Notes under the pieces: generated by a model
The model's database searches: none
What the model was told of the DNA's origin: nothing
What the model saw: the letters and a program-made list of their open reading frames with translations, nothing else
Source of the DNA: Phycisphaerales bacterium
GTDB lineage: Bacteria; Planctomycetota; Phycisphaerae; Phycisphaerales; UBA1924
Reading direction: 5' to 3'
Length of the DNA: 55,584 nucleotides
Assembly: GCA_022843045.1 (NCBI GenBank)
Contig: JALHOJ010000001.1
Location: 1 to 55,584 of the forward strand
Made by a program: the position numbers and the translations under genes
Part shown: positions 32,748 through 42,196 of the stretch, one piece after another
Layout of the letters: every line of letters starts with the position of its first letter
Position numbering within the stretch: position 1 is the stretch's first letter

Positions 32748-33506
32748 TCAGCCAGTCGTCTGCAATCGCAGCCTGACCAACAAGTCATCCAACGCATCCC
32801 TGCACGACGGCTCTTCCGGCAAGTGCGATGCCGCGCTCGCCGCGTCCAGTTCCTCGTTGAGCCTCACAAACTCCCGTTCGTGAAACCCAAGTTCGGTCCC
32901 TTGGAGTTCCTGCTTCTCCGCCCCTCCGACCTTGCGCGCAATCAGGTCGTCCACGTATGTCAGACGAAACGTCTGATTAAGCGTCCGCAGATTGGGTTCC
33001 ACCTGGCCCGTTCGCATCAAGTGGATCCCCGCCAGGAGCACCCGATACGTGTACAGCAGCCCCTTGACCGTCGGTTTGGCGTTCTTGATCACCATCGCCC
33101 ACTGATTCTCTGCGAATCCCCGATAGTGATGGCGATGGTGCTTGGTGATGCAGCCCCCCGCAATCGCACGCAGCTCCTCAAACGCCGGCGTTGCTTGCAT
33201 TACCAATGGTGAATACACCTGTTCCAGCACATACCCGTTGCGCTTGAGCAGTAGCGAGAAGTACTTGCGTACATCGTGCGTCACGATGTCCATGTCGATC
33301 CGCCCCGACTTGTCCATCGTCTCCACCGTCTCGTCGGGAGGCGAAAGCCGCGCGAACTCCCTCATGGGCGTGACGTGCATGCCCCGAAGGTCATAGTCCG
33401 AATCGGGCGAGTGAAAACCGTAGAGATGCGCCCCGGAGACGGTCACAAACACCAGTGGAAACGGCTGGCTCGCGAGGTACGGATCGATGATGGTGCGATC
33501 GAGCAT
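32748..33506 (-). CDS. RlaP-like nucleotidyltransferase (DNA polymerase beta superfamily, PF10127 type)
   Basis: This 252-aa protein starts at ATG 33506. The nucleotidyltransferase core has SGAHLYGFHSPDSDYDLRG (about residues 24-42), with the GS-like helix replaced by G-A-H and the catalytic Asp pair in DSDYD. A third acidic residue is in RIDMDIVTHD. A helical region with YRVLLAGIHLMRTG follows, as in RlaP proteins associated with RNA repair clusters. No RNA ligase or Pnkp partner is seen nearby. It is convergent with spoVR, 61 nt apart. Confidence 0.78.
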   Translation of the reverse strand: MLDRTIIDPYLASQPFPLVFVTVSGAHLYGFHSPDSDYDLRGMHVTPMREFARLSPPDETVETMDKSGRIDMDIVTHDVRKYFSLLLKRNGYVLEQVYSPLVMQATPAFEELRAIAGGCITKHHRHHYRGFAENQWAMVIKNAKPTVKGLLYTYRVLLAGIHLMRTGQVEPNLRTLNQTFRLTYVDDLIARKVGGAEKQELQGTELGFHEREFVRLNEELDAASAASHLPEEPSCRDALDDLLVRLRLQTTG

Positions 33507-33545
33507 GCCCGAGGATAGAAGCGATGGGGCCGGATGCTCTCGTCC

Positions 33546-34520
33546 TCACAACCGTCGACGGATCAGTTCCATCACGCCCGCGAGCAGGAACAGTCCCGTC
33601 GCGATCCCGCCCCACTTGAAGACAGCGCTCCACGCGCTGGTTTTCTTGTTGGCTTCCCACATCTCCACCGCTCTCGCCGCGGGCTGGATTTCGCGCCCGC
33701 CGCTGCTGCCGTCGGGATTGGTGATGTCGCCCGTGTCGGGGTTGAAGCGTTTCAGGCCTTCGCCTACGCGTGCGAACGCGAGGGCGGCTTCGAGTTCTTG
33801 TGCGGGCGGGTTGACGTCGATGGACGCAACGCGCCACGTCACGTCGCGCGTGCCGTTGTCCGCCGCGCCGCGTTCGATGAGGGTGCTCGGCATCGCGGGC
33901 GTGCCTGCGCTGGCCGCGGGGCCAAAGTCCGTGTAGTCAACCGAGCTTGAACTCGCGCGCCCGCCCTTCCACGAGCGAAGCAAGCCGTCCTGAGCGAACG
34001 TGAGCGTCACATCGCGACCAATGGTGACCTTGGTGTCATTGCCAGCTTGGCTCATCAGCGCAGGGCCTTCGAGCGCGGGCAGAATCGCCCACGGCGCGAG
34101 CGCCGCGCACGCAGGCGGATGCGCCCAGGCCATCGCCGGATCGTGCTCGATGTACATGTCCAGTGTGCCGCGACGCGCGCGGAACTTCGTGCCGTCATAG
34201 TGCGAGAAGTAGGCTTTGGCCTCGTCCCACGAGCCGTTCTCACCCTTCGCGAGCACGCGCTGCACGAATCGGCGCGAAGCATCAATGGCGATCTCCATGC
34301 GCGCGGGCTTGCCTTCCGCGTCGCTGTTGGTTTCGAGCGTGACGATCACGCCCCGCACATCGCGATACGCCTTGAACGCCTCGCGCGCCGCCAGCGTTTG
34401 CGCGTCGAGCGCACGCACCACGCTCGTCGCGGCGTCCGCAGGGTTGGGCGAGAACTGTGCCGGCGCTGCGGGCGCAAGCAAACACGCCAACACCACACTG
34501 ATCTTGTGACGGATGTTCAT
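33546..34520 (-). CDS. Secreted or membrane-anchored protein of unknown function, with C-terminal TM helix
   Basis: 324 aa from ATG 34520. It has a signal peptide (to APAAPAQ) and, from about residue 28, a periplasmic domain in which EAFKAYRDVRGVIVTLETN, GTKFRARRGTLDMYIEHDP and VTIGRDVTLTF suggest the LolA/DUF2092-like half-barrel seen in lipoprotein carriers (weak inference). A single C-terminal helix (about 300-320) ends in Arg-Arg-Arg-Leu. The RBS is unclear. It is 106 nt downstream of lpxD, behind a terminator, so it is probably transcribed separately. Confidence 0.6.
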   Translation of the reverse strand: MNIRHKISVVLACLLAPAAPAQFSPNPADAATSVVRALDAQTLAAREAFKAYRDVRGVIVTLETNSDAEGKPARMEIAIDASRRFVQRVLAKGENGSWDEAKAYFSHYDGTKFRARRGTLDMYIEHDPAMAWAHPPACAALAPWAILPALEGPALMSQAGNDTKVTIGRDVTLTFAQDGLLRSWKGGRASSSSVDYTDFGPAASAGTPAMPSTLIERGAADNGTRDVTWRVASIDVNPPAQELEAALAFARVGEGLKRFNPDTGDITNPDGSSGGREIQPAARAVEMWEANKKTSAWSAVFKWGGIATGLFLLAGVMELIRRRL

Positions 34521-34566
34521 CAACTCTGTTTTCGGACGGATAAGGGCGCGACTTGTGCGCGATTAT

Positions 34567-34595
34567 CCAAAAAGCCCCTCCCAGAGCGAGGGGTC
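34567..34595 (-). terminator. Terminator behind lpxD
   Basis: On the minus strand, CCCCTC and GAGGGG form a stem (34575-34580 with 34588-34593) with a 7-nt loop, followed by CTTTTTGG. This fits the end of the ompH-lpxD transcript. The flank GGGTCGGGGTGGGC resembles a widespread CCCGACCCC-type extended repeat. Confidence 0.6.
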
Positions 34596-34626
34596 GGGGT
34601 GGGCCGTCTGCCGCAAGATGACTGAT

Positions 34627-35694
34627 TCAGCCCTTCCGCCCCATCTTCCGCAACTCCGACATCATCCGAAGGGTTTCCTTCGCCGGGCGTGCGGGCGTGC
34701 CCAGCCACGTCTCCTTCGCCGGCACGTCGTTGATCACGCCCGATCCCGCGCCGATCTGGGCGCCCGCCCCGACGCTGAGGTTGTCCGTGACGCCCGACTT
34801 CGCGCCCAGCACCACGCCATCGCCCAGCGTCACGCTGCCAGCGAGGCCCACTTGCCCGCAGAGGATGCAGCAGCGGCCGATGGTGCAGTTGTGCGCGATC
34901 TGCACGAGGTTGTCGATCTTGGTGCCGTCGCCAATGGTGGTGCTGCCAAACTTGGCGCGATCCACGCACGTGTTGGCACCGATCTCGACGTCGTCGCCAA
35001 TGACGACGTTGCCGATGTGGGGCACCTTGATGAGGCCGCGTCCATCAGGACGCGGGCGATAGCCAAACCCATCCGCGCCGAGGACCGCGCCCGAGTGCAG
35101 GACGCAGGCCCGCCCGACCACGCAGCGTTCGAGCACACGCACGCCCGGGTGCAGCGTCGTGCCTGCGCCGATGCGGGCTTCCACGCCGACGAAGCAGCCC
35201 GCGAGCAGCACCGCACCCGGGCCGATCACGGCGCGGGCTTCGACCACGCAGTGCGGACCAACATGCGCGCCGGGATCGATCTGTGCGCTGGGATCGACGA
35301 CGCTGGACGCGTGCACGCCCGGCGCGCGGGATGGTGCGGGGGGCGCGAGCAACCGCAGCGCCTCGATGAGGGCGAGGTCGGCATCGGGCACGACGATCAT
35401 CGCCCGATCGCGCAGCCGCGAAGGGAGCGACTCCGCGTCCCCAAGTTCCGTGAGCGTTGCGTCGGCAATCAACGCGGCGTGCGGTCCCGCGTCTCGCTCG
35501 AGCCACTTGCGGGCGTACGAAGCCGATCGAACGAACGTCAGCGTCGCACGGTCGCTGCCGTCCCAATTGCTCAAGCCGCGAACTTCGGTGGTTTCAGGGC
35601 CCATCACGCGCGCGGAGCCGAGCCGCTGGCTCAGCAGCGCGGCGAGGGCCCCGACTGCGCGGGCGCTCCCGTTGGCTTGTGGGGTCGCGCTCAT
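34627..35694 (-). CDS. lpxD: UDP-3-O-acylglucosamine N-acyltransferase
   Basis: This 355-aa lipid A enzyme transfers a hydroxyacyl chain from ACP to the 2-amino group of UDP-3-O-acylglucosamine. The uridine-binding N-terminal domain (1-105) is followed by a left-handed beta-helix of hexapeptide repeats (about 110-320). The catalytic His lies in [10 protein letters not shown]. The C-terminal helical arm begins after [14 protein letters not shown] 35694. It lies 10 nt downstream of the ompH gene, the classic envelope gene order. It implies lipopolysaccharide-type outer membrane synthesis. Confidence 0.93.
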   Translation of the reverse strand: MSATPQANGSARAVGALAALLSQRLGSARVMGPETTEVRGLSNWDGSDRATLTFVRSASYARKWLERDAGPHAALIADATLTELGDAESLPSRLRDRAMIVVPDADLALIEALRLLAPPAPSRAPGVHASSVVDPSAQIDPGAHVGPHCVVEARAVIGPGAVLLAGCFVGVEARIGAGTTLHPGVRVLERCVVGRACVLHSGAVLGADGFGYRPRPDGRGLIKVPHIGNVVIGDDVEIGANTCVDRAKFGSTTIGDGTKIDNLVQIAHNCTIGRCCILCGQVGLAGSVTLGDGVVLGAKSGVTDNLSVGAGAQIGAGSGVINDVPAKETWLGTPARPAKETLRMMSELRKMGRKG

Positions 35695-35704
35695 GCGGCT
35701 CCGA

Positions 35705-36433
35705 TCAGGGGGTGGGCTTCGTGGCGGGGGCGGTTGCGGAGCCTTTGCCCTGGGCGTACTGATTCTCCATCGCCGTCAGCACGCGCTGGGTGATGTCGAG
35801 GGTCGGCGCGGCGAACAGCACGCGCTTGGTCAACACCTCCTCGCGAAGCTGGTTCATGTTGCCGAACTCGGTCATCGAGATCGGGCGATCATCAAGCAGC
35901 ACCAGATCAAGGCCATCGCGCTTGGCGACCTCGGCGATCGCGTCGCTTGCCTTGGCATAGAGGTCGCGAATGACCTGGGCGTTGCGAAGATCCACAGTCA
36001 GGTCCCAGCGTTCCTTGCGAAGCTTGAGATTGCTGCTGGCTTCCTGAAGCTGCGTCCGCGTCTCGATGCGGCGCTGCACGTCCGTGGATGGGATGTTGTC
36101 CTTGAGGTCGGCCTCGAGCTGCTTGGCCTGTTGCTGGATCCCTTCGAGCTCGGTCTTCATCTGATCGAGCAGCGGCTTCATCGCTTCGTTGCGATCCTTG
36201 AGCTCGCTCAGGCCGTTGATCAGCGCGGTCATGTCCACCAGACCCACCTTCACGGGCTGCGACACCTGTGCCGGCGCGGGCACGGCGTTGGCCGTCGCGT
36301 ACATGAACCCGCCCGCGGCCAGAGCCGCGCCGACAATCGCGGGCCCGGCAAAGCGCAACAAGCCGCGAGCGCGGAAAGAAGCGGAGGGTTGGGTGGAGAC
36401 GGGCGATGGGACGGTGTGTGTCATGGACTGCAT
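35705..36433 (-). CDS. OmpH/Skp-like periplasmic chaperone
   Basis: About 242 aa from ATG 36433; ATG 36424 (MTHTVPSP) and GTG 36445 are alternatives. A single N-terminal helix ([21 protein letters not shown]) acts as signal or anchor. [20 protein letters not shown] is the conserved OmpH start, followed by a long coiled coil (about 75-170) with the tentacle-like [18 protein letters not shown]. The C-terminus returns to the core with [12 protein letters not shown]. Skp-type proteins hold unfolded outer-membrane proteins in the periplasm. Directly upstream of lpxD. Confidence 0.87.
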   Translation of the reverse strand: MQSMTHTVPSPVSTQPSASFRARGLLRFAGPAIVGAALAAGGFMYATANAVPAPAQVSQPVKVGLVDMTALINGLSELKDRNEAMKPLLDQMKTELEGIQQQAKQLEADLKDNIPSTDVQRRIETRTQLQEASSNLKLRKERWDLTVDLRNAQVIRDLYAKASDAIAEVAKRDGLDLVLLDDRPISMTEFGNMNQLREEVLTKRVLFAAPTLDITQRVLTAMENQYAQGKGSATAPATKPTP

Positions 36434-36478
36434 TCCCGGAAGCACCCACGAGCCGAGCGGCCCGACAGGTTAGTGGTC

Positions 36479-36484
36479 ATTATA
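36479..36484 (-). promoter_or_regulatory. Possible -10 element for the ompH-lpxD operon
   Basis: The minus strand reads TATAAT here, 46 nt before the ompH start, in otherwise GC-rich sequence. No good -35 hexamer is seen at the expected spacing, so this is a weak call. Confidence 0.35.
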
Positions 36485-36587
36485 CACGGCTACGCCCCGC
36501 CCGGACGGTTGGTTCGCTTCCCGTCCAGGCGCGACGATATCACGCTCGATCCGAACGAGGCGGAACGAACCCCTGCTGAAATCAGAC

Positions 36588-38042
36588 TTACACGGCAAGA
36601 TCATCCGGCAGCCGCCCATGGGCGTCTCGCCGGGGCTCAAGCAGCGCAAGGCCCAGCGTCAGCGGCCCGCATCGACCCACAAACATCAGCAGGATGATGA
36701 TGACCTTTCCGGGCGCGGAAAGTTCTCCCGTGATGCCCATCGACAGGCCCACCGTGCCCAAGGCGCTCGCGGCTTCAAAGAAGAGCGACAGAAACTGCTT
36801 GCCCGGTTCGCTTACGGCGAGCATCAGAATCCCCGCCGCGAGCATGATGAGGTAGAGCGTCGCCGCGGCGACGGCGGTCAGCACGCGGGGCAGCGGCACT
36901 TCAAATCCCATCCACACCACGCGATCGCGGCCGCGAATGACGGCCCAGAGGTTGGCGAGCAGCGCCGAGACCGTGGTGGTCTTGATGCCCCCGCCTGTGC
37001 CCGCAGGCGAGGCGCCAATCACCATCGCAACCACGATCAGGAACAGGGCCGCCGCCCCCAGGCCGCCGAAGGGCACAGAGTTGAATCCGGCGGTGCTTGA
37101 GGCGCTCATGACCTGGAATGCGGAGATGAGCAGTCGCTGGTCCCAGGGCAGGGCCATGACGGACTTCTCGACGAAGGAGAAGATGAGCGTGCCGATCACG
37201 AACACGAACAGCGTCATGGACAGGATGACCTTGGACGTGAGCGTCATCATGTACTCGCGGAACTTGATGGAGTACCAGACATCCTGCAGGACGATGAAGC
37301 CGATCGCGCCGAGATAGCAGAGTGCCGCGATGACCAGATTCACGACCCAGTCGTCGCGGAACGACTCAAGGCTGTTGTTGTTGAGGCTGAATCCTGCGGT
37401 GGAGAAGGCCGAAACGCTGTGGAAGATCGCGGACCACAGCGCGTTGTCCACGCCCAGCGCGCTGAAGCGCCACCAGAGCAGCGCGGCCCCTATCGCTTCA
37501 ATCACGACCGTGAAGATGATGACATGCCGCAGGAACAGCGGGATCACGAAGTTGCGAGGCAGCGAGAAGCCGGACTTGAGGATGCCCGTGCGTTCGCTGG
37601 AGAGCTGCTGTCCGCGGGCCAGCACGATGATCGACGACACCGTCATGTAGCCGATCCCGCCCAATTGAAACAGGGTCAGGATGATGAACTCGCCTAGCCA
37701 CGAGTAGCTGTCGGCGACGCTGATGGTCGTCAGACCGGTGGTCGAGACCGCGCTGGTGACGTTGAAGAGGTTGTCGAGCATCGACACGCCCCCTGCGTCA
37801 CGGGCTTGCTGGCTTTGGGTCCAGGGCAGCGCGAGCAGCAGCGTGCCGATCACCACGTACGACGTGAAGCCCAGCACCAGCTGCTGGGGCGGTCGCAGTC
37901 GCGACCATCGCGCCAGCACAGACTGCCACCATCCTGCCCATCGCGAGCGCTTGGGCGGCGGGCTGGCCGGCGAGGTGCGATTCGGTTGGCTTGCGGAGGT
38001 TTGAGCGTTGGACGAAGATGACGACGAATCCTGCACCGACAT
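36588..38042 (-). CDS. KtrB/TrkH-type potassium uptake channel subunit
   Basis: 484 aa from ATG 38042. A Ser/Pro-rich N-terminus of about 50 residues is followed by four MPM repeats. Selectivity-filter loops are visible as SAVSTTGLTT, SAFSTAGFS, SASSTAGFN and SALGTVGLS, each with the conserved Gly. The intramembrane gating loop is Gly-rich (GASPAGTGGGIKTTT). The size and layout fit KtrB, which takes up K+ (Na+-coupled) together with a KtrA RCK subunit; no ktrA is in the window. The long upstream region carries a c-di-AMP riboswitch. A TTG-initiated extension to 38129 is unlikely. Confidence 0.9.
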   Translation of the reverse strand: MSVQDSSSSSSNAQTSASQPNRTSPASPPPKRSRWAGWWQSVLARWSRLRPPQQLVLGFTSYVVIGTLLLALPWTQSQQARDAGGVSMLDNLFNVTSAVSTTGLTTISVADSYSWLGEFIILTLFQLGGIGYMTVSSIIVLARGQQLSSERTGILKSGFSLPRNFVIPLFLRHVIIFTVVIEAIGAALLWWRFSALGVDNALWSAIFHSVSAFSTAGFSLNNNSLESFRDDWVVNLVIAALCYLGAIGFIVLQDVWYSIKFREYMMTLTSKVILSMTLFVFVIGTLIFSFVEKSVMALPWDQRLLISAFQVMSASSTAGFNSVPFGGLGAAALFLIVVAMVIGASPAGTGGGIKTTTVSALLANLWAVIRGRDRVVWMGFEVPLPRVLTAVAAATLYLIMLAAGILMLAVSEPGKQFLSLFFEAASALGTVGLSMGITGELSAPGKVIIILLMFVGRCGPLTLGLALLEPRRDAHGRLPDDLAV

Positions 38043-38178
38043 GGACGCAGTTCCAGCAACGCCCGCACGAGCCGCTCCTCCTGCGGAGCGGATCGTTCGA
38101 GCGCGCACTCCCGCACCCACGCCGGCCAAGTTGGTCCCAGCGACAGCATCGCCAGAGCCCAGGAAGCCTGCGTGCGTG

Positions 38179-38330
38179 CCCTTTCACATGCCTGCGAGGT
38201 GAGCTGACGGGCTGGGCCTTGAAAGTGGCCTGGATCGAGCCTTGCGACCCATTCCTGCGCCCCTGCCCGCGTCTTGCGACGTTGGCGGTGGTTCCCCCGC
38301 TCCCCGGCACACAACCGGAGACTCGGCGAC
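38179..38330 (-). ncRNA. Candidate c-di-AMP (ydaO/yuaA) riboswitch upstream of the KtrB gene
   Basis: This lies in the 346-nt gap between the FabZ-like stop and the KtrB start. Reading the minus strand 5' to 3', conserved ydaO blocks occur in order. A GCCGAGTCTCCGG...GCCGGGGAGCGGGGGAACCA start matches the family's GxxCGGGGGAACCA block. A GGCC-loop-GGCC hairpin is next. Then comes CCCGTCAGCTCACCTCGCAGGC, matching the consensus (C)CGUCAGCUAACCUCGxAxGC, followed by GTGAAAGGG. In other bacteria this aptamer turns off K+ importer genes when c-di-AMP is high. A 7-bp stem CCGCTCC/GGAGCGG at 38072-38091 could be part of the expression platform. Confidence 0.8.
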
Positions 38331-38388
38331 ACGAACAAGCGACCCATCGGAGGCCTTTGGGCCGCCGGGCCGACCAAGCGTCCAGGTG

Positions 38389-38958
38389 CTAGTACGCGTC
38401 GTTATCCACCATCATGCCGTTGAGCACCGCATCAAACGCGATCTTGCCCGATAGCGTGCCGTCCTCGCGGCCGATCAGGCCCTGCACGTTGGTAATGAAG
38501 CGTCGCCGGCCGGACTTCTGCTCCTGGCAGAGGATGTACAGCGTGTCACCCGGCGCCATCGCGGCGCGGAACGCCGCTTCTTCGATGCGAAGGAAGAGCA
38601 CGATGCTGGGCTTCTGAAGGCGCGCGAGGAACGCATACGCCGACAACTGCGCCGCCGTCTCGATCATGAGTACGCCCGGAAAGGTGGGCTTGCCCGGAAA
38701 GTGGCCCTTGCACCAGAAGTCATCGGGGCGGAGGTGCTTGACGCCGATGCATCGCAGCCACGATGGATCATGCCACGCGATCGAGTCGAGCATCGAAAAC
38801 TCGTGGCGATGCGGGAGGAGCTTCTCAATGTCGGCACGCAGCAACGCCTTGGCCGCGAGGTCGATGCCGCTCAGGTCAAAGATCATCCCCTTGCTTGCGC
38901 CGGATGGAGATGCACTGGCTGTGGAACCCGTCGAGTCGGCTTGCGTCATCATGGACAC
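38389..38958 (-). CDS. FabZ-like 3-hydroxyacyl-ACP dehydratase family protein
   Basis: 189 aa from GTG 38958, chosen because GGGAGG lies seven nt upstream; ATG 38952 is the alternative. A hotdog domain with the active-site helix: His in GHFPGKPTFPGVLMIE and Glu in IETAAQ. An LLPHRHEFSMLD stretch matches FabZ LLPHRYPFLLVD. It is about 40 residues longer than E. coli FabZ, with an N-terminal Ser-rich extension. It dehydrates 3-hydroxyacyl-ACP or a related thioester. The ribosome-binding site is inside an 8-bp hairpin next to the stop codon of the histone-like gene. Confidence 0.85.
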   Translation of the reverse strand: MSMMTQADSTGSTASASPSGASKGMIFDLSGIDLAAKALLRADIEKLLPHRHEFSMLDSIAWHDPSWLRCIGVKHLRPDDFWCKGHFPGKPTFPGVLMIETAAQLSAYAFLARLQKPSIVLFLRIEEAAFRAAMAPGDTLYILCQEQKSGRRRFITNVQGLIGREDGTLSGKIAFDAVLNGMMVDNDAY

Positions 38959-38962
38959 CCAC

Positions 38963-38982
38963 AATCCTCCCAGAGGAGGATT
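38963..38982 (-). promoter_or_regulatory. Hairpin sequestering the FabZ-like ribosome-binding site
   Basis: Perfect 8-bp stem AATCCTCC/GGAGGATT, loop CAGA (plus-strand reading). The arm nearer the FabZ-like start contains the GGGAGG ribosome-binding site; the other arm abuts the TAA stop of the upstream histone-like gene (38981-38983). A ribosome finishing the first gene would open the stem, which suggests translational coupling. Confidence 0.55.
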
Positions 38983-39163
38983 ATTCCTTCGTCTCGGCCT
39001 CGCGGGAGTCGAGTACCTTCTCGCGGATCACCTGGCACTGGGCCTTGACGTCTTGCATCAGCTTGCGGACGCGGGTCCCGGCCGTCTTGTTGCCGCCCTT
39101 CCACTTCAGCCAGTCCTGTTTTCCGTCGCGCAGCATCTGCTCCAGCGTGTCAAACTCATCCAT
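38981..39163 (-). CDS. Histone H1-like small basic protein
   Basis: 60 aa from ATG 39163 (MDEFDTLEQML). The core WLKWKGGNKTAGTRVRKLMQ matches a planctomycete/chlamydial Hc1-like histone family, with mixed basic and acidic helical ends. Such proteins are thought to bind DNA and help compact the nucleoid. The longer 100-aa frame starts in the untranslated leader. The gene precedes the FabZ-like gene by 22 nt with the hairpin described there. The 180-nt upstream gap holds no recognised gene. Confidence 0.82.
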   Translation of the reverse strand: MDEFDTLEQMLRDGKQDWLKWKGGNKTAGTRVRKLMQDVKAQCQVIREKVLDSREAETKE

Positions 39164-39344
39164 GGCGAAAACTCCTTGCCCGGTGTCCGGAACAGACACC
39201 GCTCCCAATCTATGGTACCCCGAGCACCAGGGTTCACCCGACCAACACGTGTTGGGTCGGCTGAGACCGAACGTACACCGCACTTTTCGTGAGGATTGGG
39301 GGATTGCCCCTCCAACGTCCCGAATAGCGTAAATGACATCCCGA

Positions 39345-40373
39345 TCAGTGCGGGATTTGTGGCAAAAGCCGCTCGATCAGGTCCAGGGCATGTCGTAAGT
39401 ACTTGGCATTGCTGCCTTCCCGGTCAACGACCGCAGGCACGCACGCGGCCATCAGCACCCGGCGAATGTTGGCCAGTTCGCCGTAATCCCCGTCCATGGG
39501 GAGTCCAGCCTCGCGCCGCAGGCGACCGAGTATGGACACGGGCTTAGCGCCTCCCAGCCAGTCTTCGTGGCCCCAGTACTGCCGTTCGAGGTACAGGGCG
39601 TCTTCGATCCAATGGCCCGGGTGAACCAGACCCAGGTCGATCAGCACGAGCTGGCCCCGCTCGCCCCGGCGGAGGACGTTGCCCGGGTGGACGTCGCCAT
39701 GGCACCATGTATCGAGGATGCGGGCGCTCCAGCGGTTCGCGAGGGCGGGCAGGGCCCGCTGGACCTTGCGGATCGCGTCGGCCCAACGCGAAAAGTCCGC
39801 GACGGCGTGCTCTCGGCATTGGTGGCGAGCCTTGTCGAGCAGTTGGTCCCACGCCGGGCTGTGGGCCTTGCCCGAGACCGGTTCGTGGGAGAGGGCCATG
39901 CGATGGAACTCGCAGACGCGGGTGAGCAGTTCCTCGACATCGCGAGCGCTCATGTGGCGGGGCATGTGGTCGCCCGCGAGGCGCTCGGAAATGATCCAGC
40001 CCAGGTCGTAGCCGCCCAGTTCCATGCCGTGGGCCAGGACGCGAGCCACGGGTAGGCGCTGAGCATGCTCGCTCGCGAAGGCGCTCGCATCTGCGCACGC
40101 GCCCAGGCGCGTGGTCCACTTATGTTCGAGCGGGCCGATGGGCAGCTTCACGAGCACGCCGACGGGCGGCTGGTCGTCGTGAAGTCGATACGTCGAAAAG
40201 CCGGTCGCCGCGCCGCCGCGTTGCCACGAGGCGTGGAACCACTCGATGGGTCCCAAGCGGCCCTTGCACACTTCGTGCAGGATCGGTTCGAGCATCACGG
40301 CCAGGTCGTGGCTGTTGCTCGAAGGGGCGTGTGGGTGATGGGATGGGTCAGCCACCGGTGAAAGCGTACCCAA
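39345..40373 (-). CDS. Aminoglycoside phosphotransferase-fold (APH) kinase
   Basis: About 342 aa; the start is uncertain (TTG 40373, or an in-frame GTG at 40355). The C-terminal kinase lobe has the APH catalytic loop CHGDVHPGNVL (Asp and Asn in place) and the metal-binding Asp in LVLIDLGLVHPG. The family phosphorylates small molecules (aminoglycosides, choline, homoserine, macrolides), and the substrate cannot be inferred. It is flanked by the histone-like gene and a chemoreceptor; no resistance context is apparent. Confidence 0.75.
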   Translation of the reverse strand: MGTLSPVADPSHHPHAPSSNSHDLAVMLEPILHEVCKGRLGPIEWFHASWQRGGAATGFSTYRLHDDQPPVGVLVKLPIGPLEHKWTTRLGACADASAFASEHAQRLPVARVLAHGMELGGYDLGWIISERLAGDHMPRHMSARDVEELLTRVCEFHRMALSHEPVSGKAHSPAWDQLLDKARHQCREHAVADFSRWADAIRKVQRALPALANRWSARILDTWCHGDVHPGNVLRRGERGQLVLIDLGLVHPGHWIEDALYLERQYWGHEDWLGGAKPVSILGRLRREAGLPMDGDYGELANIRRVLMAACVPAVVDREGSNAKYLRHALDLIERLLPQIPH

Positions 40374-40404
40374 AGAATTGATGTGTGGTTGGATGGCGGA
40401 CTTC

Positions 40405-42057
40405 TCAGACCTTCAGCCCACATTCGCGGATCAGCTTCGCGAGCTGTTCTGCCTTGGCGTTGAGCGTCTGGATCGCTTCCAGCGAGTCGCGGGTGCTTTG
40501 CTGGGTATCGCCCGTGACGCGGGCGATCTCCTCAAGCGCGCGGGAAACTTGCTCGGTCGTGCTGCTTTGCTCCGCCGCCGCAGTGGCGATGGTGCCCACC
40601 ATGGTTGTGACGTTGCCCGCGCTCTTGACGATGCGCTGGAGGTCTTCGCCGGCCTTGGCGGAGAGTTCGGCGCCGGTGCGGACTTGCTCGCCGCCGTCTT
40701 GCATGGCATTGACGGCGTCCTTGGTCTGGTCCTGGATGAGCTTGATGGACTGGGCGATCTCGGCGGTGGCCTTTTGGGTGCGATCCGCGAGCTTGCGGAC
40801 TTCGTCGGCGACGACGGCGAAGCCCCGCCCGTGTTCGCCCGCGCGGGCGGCTTCGATCGCGGCGTTGAGCGCGAGCAGATTGGTCTGGTCGGCGATGTCG
40901 TTGATGATCTGGATCATCCGCCCGATGTCCTCGCTGCGCTCGCCCAGTTCGTCGACGCACTGGCTGGAGCGTGTGACGGACTCCTGAATGCGCTGCATGC
41001 CCTGGATGCTGGTTTCCACGGTCTGGCCGCCCGCGCTGGCGACCTGACGGCTTTCTTCCGCGGCCTTGCTGGCTTCGCGGGCCTGCTGGGCGACTTCGCT
41101 GGCGGAGGCGGACATTTCCGTCATGGCGCTGGCGACTTCGCGGCACCGCGACGCGGCCTGCTCGACGCTGCCCGCGGTGGCGTTGGAGATCTGTTCGAGC
41201 GCGCCCGCGCCGGTTGAAACCTGCGACGCGGCGTCCTTGGTGGAGGAGATGAGCTGCTCGAGCTTGGCCATGAAGGTGTTGATGCCGCCCGCGAGCTGGC
41301 CCAGTTCATCCTTGCGGGTGGCGTCCAGGCGCTGCGAAAGGCTCATGCGGCCCGCGCCCACTTCGCTCACGGTGTTGACCATGGTGGAGAGCGGGCGGGT
41401 CAGGCTGCGGGCGACGAACCACCCCAGGGCCCCTGCAAGTCCGGCGGCGGCGCCGGCGACGATCCAGAGGAACAGGCTGCGCGAAGACAGCGTCATCGCG
41501 GCGTATGACTCGTTATGTGCGGCCATCGCGCTGGCCGATTCGACGACCTTCGTGATGCTCTCGCGATGGTTCTCGAAGATGGGTGTGAGTTCGGTGCTCA
41601 TCAGCGCAACGGCGTCATCGCGCTTGTTGGCCAAGAGCAAGGGCACCAGGCGATTCTGCACCGCGCTGAAGTACTGGCGGGCGGATTCCTGAGACTGGTT
41701 CAGCAGCGTCTGCTTCATCTCCCCTTCAGGGAGGGTCTTGGACCAGTGGTCGATGCGGGTGTCGTACTCGCTCTCGAGGGTTTTGAGGCGCTGGCCCAAC
41801 TGCTCGAGCGTGGTGCGGTTGTTTTCCTGCAGCATCGCCAGGGCCACCATGTGCGACTCGACGATGTACGCAGGCGGCGGCAGGATGTCCGCGATCAGGT
41901 CCTTCCCCATCACGATGTCGGTATAGAGGGGGCCGTTGACCTTGACTTTGTTGACCGTGTCAAAGCTCGCGACGGCGAAGACGCCCAGGCCCACGACGGG
42001 CACGCCCACGAGCAACGCCAACTTGCGACCCACACCAACGTTGTTGAGGCTGATCAT
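40405..42057 (-). CDS. Methyl-accepting chemotaxis protein
   Basis: 550 aa from ATG 42057. TM1 (about 12-32) and TM2 (about 195-220) flank a helical sensor domain of about 160 residues, probably a four-helix-bundle type. HAMP ([15 protein letters not shown]) is followed by the signalling domain; the hairpin tip, [38 protein letters not shown], is intact and binds CheA/CheW. A possible HXXE-type C-terminal pentapeptide is absent; the protein ends IRECGLKV. No che genes are nearby. It is divergent from the BamE-like lipoprotein gene. Confidence 0.93.
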   Translation of the reverse strand: MISLNNVGVGRKLALLVGVPVVGLGVFAVASFDTVNKVKVNGPLYTDIVMGKDLIADILPPPAYIVESHMVALAMLQENNRTTLEQLGQRLKTLESEYDTRIDHWSKTLPEGEMKQTLLNQSQESARQYFSAVQNRLVPLLLANKRDDAVALMSTELTPIFENHRESITKVVESASAMAAHNESYAAMTLSSRSLFLWIVAGAAAGLAGALGWFVARSLTRPLSTMVNTVSEVGAGRMSLSQRLDATRKDELGQLAGGINTFMAKLEQLISSTKDAASQVSTGAGALEQISNATAGSVEQAASRCREVASAMTEMSASASEVAQQAREASKAAEESRQVASAGGQTVETSIQGMQRIQESVTRSSQCVDELGERSEDIGRMIQIINDIADQTNLLALNAAIEAARAGEHGRGFAVVADEVRKLADRTQKATAEIAQSIKLIQDQTKDAVNAMQDGGEQVRTGAELSAKAGEDLQRIVKSAGNVTTMVGTIATAAAEQSSTTEQVSRALEEIARVTGDTQQSTRDSLEAIQTLNAKAEQLAKLIRECGLKV

Positions 42058-42196
42058 CTCTTGCTCCACGCGAACCCATCCGAACCGCTTGGCCAACCGA
42101 CCAAGACATCCCCTGAGCAGGTTTGACCATCGGCGACTCGCAGTAGGGAGTTCTGTGGAGAAGCAAAATATGCCAGTTTTGGGGGTACAGGCCGCA

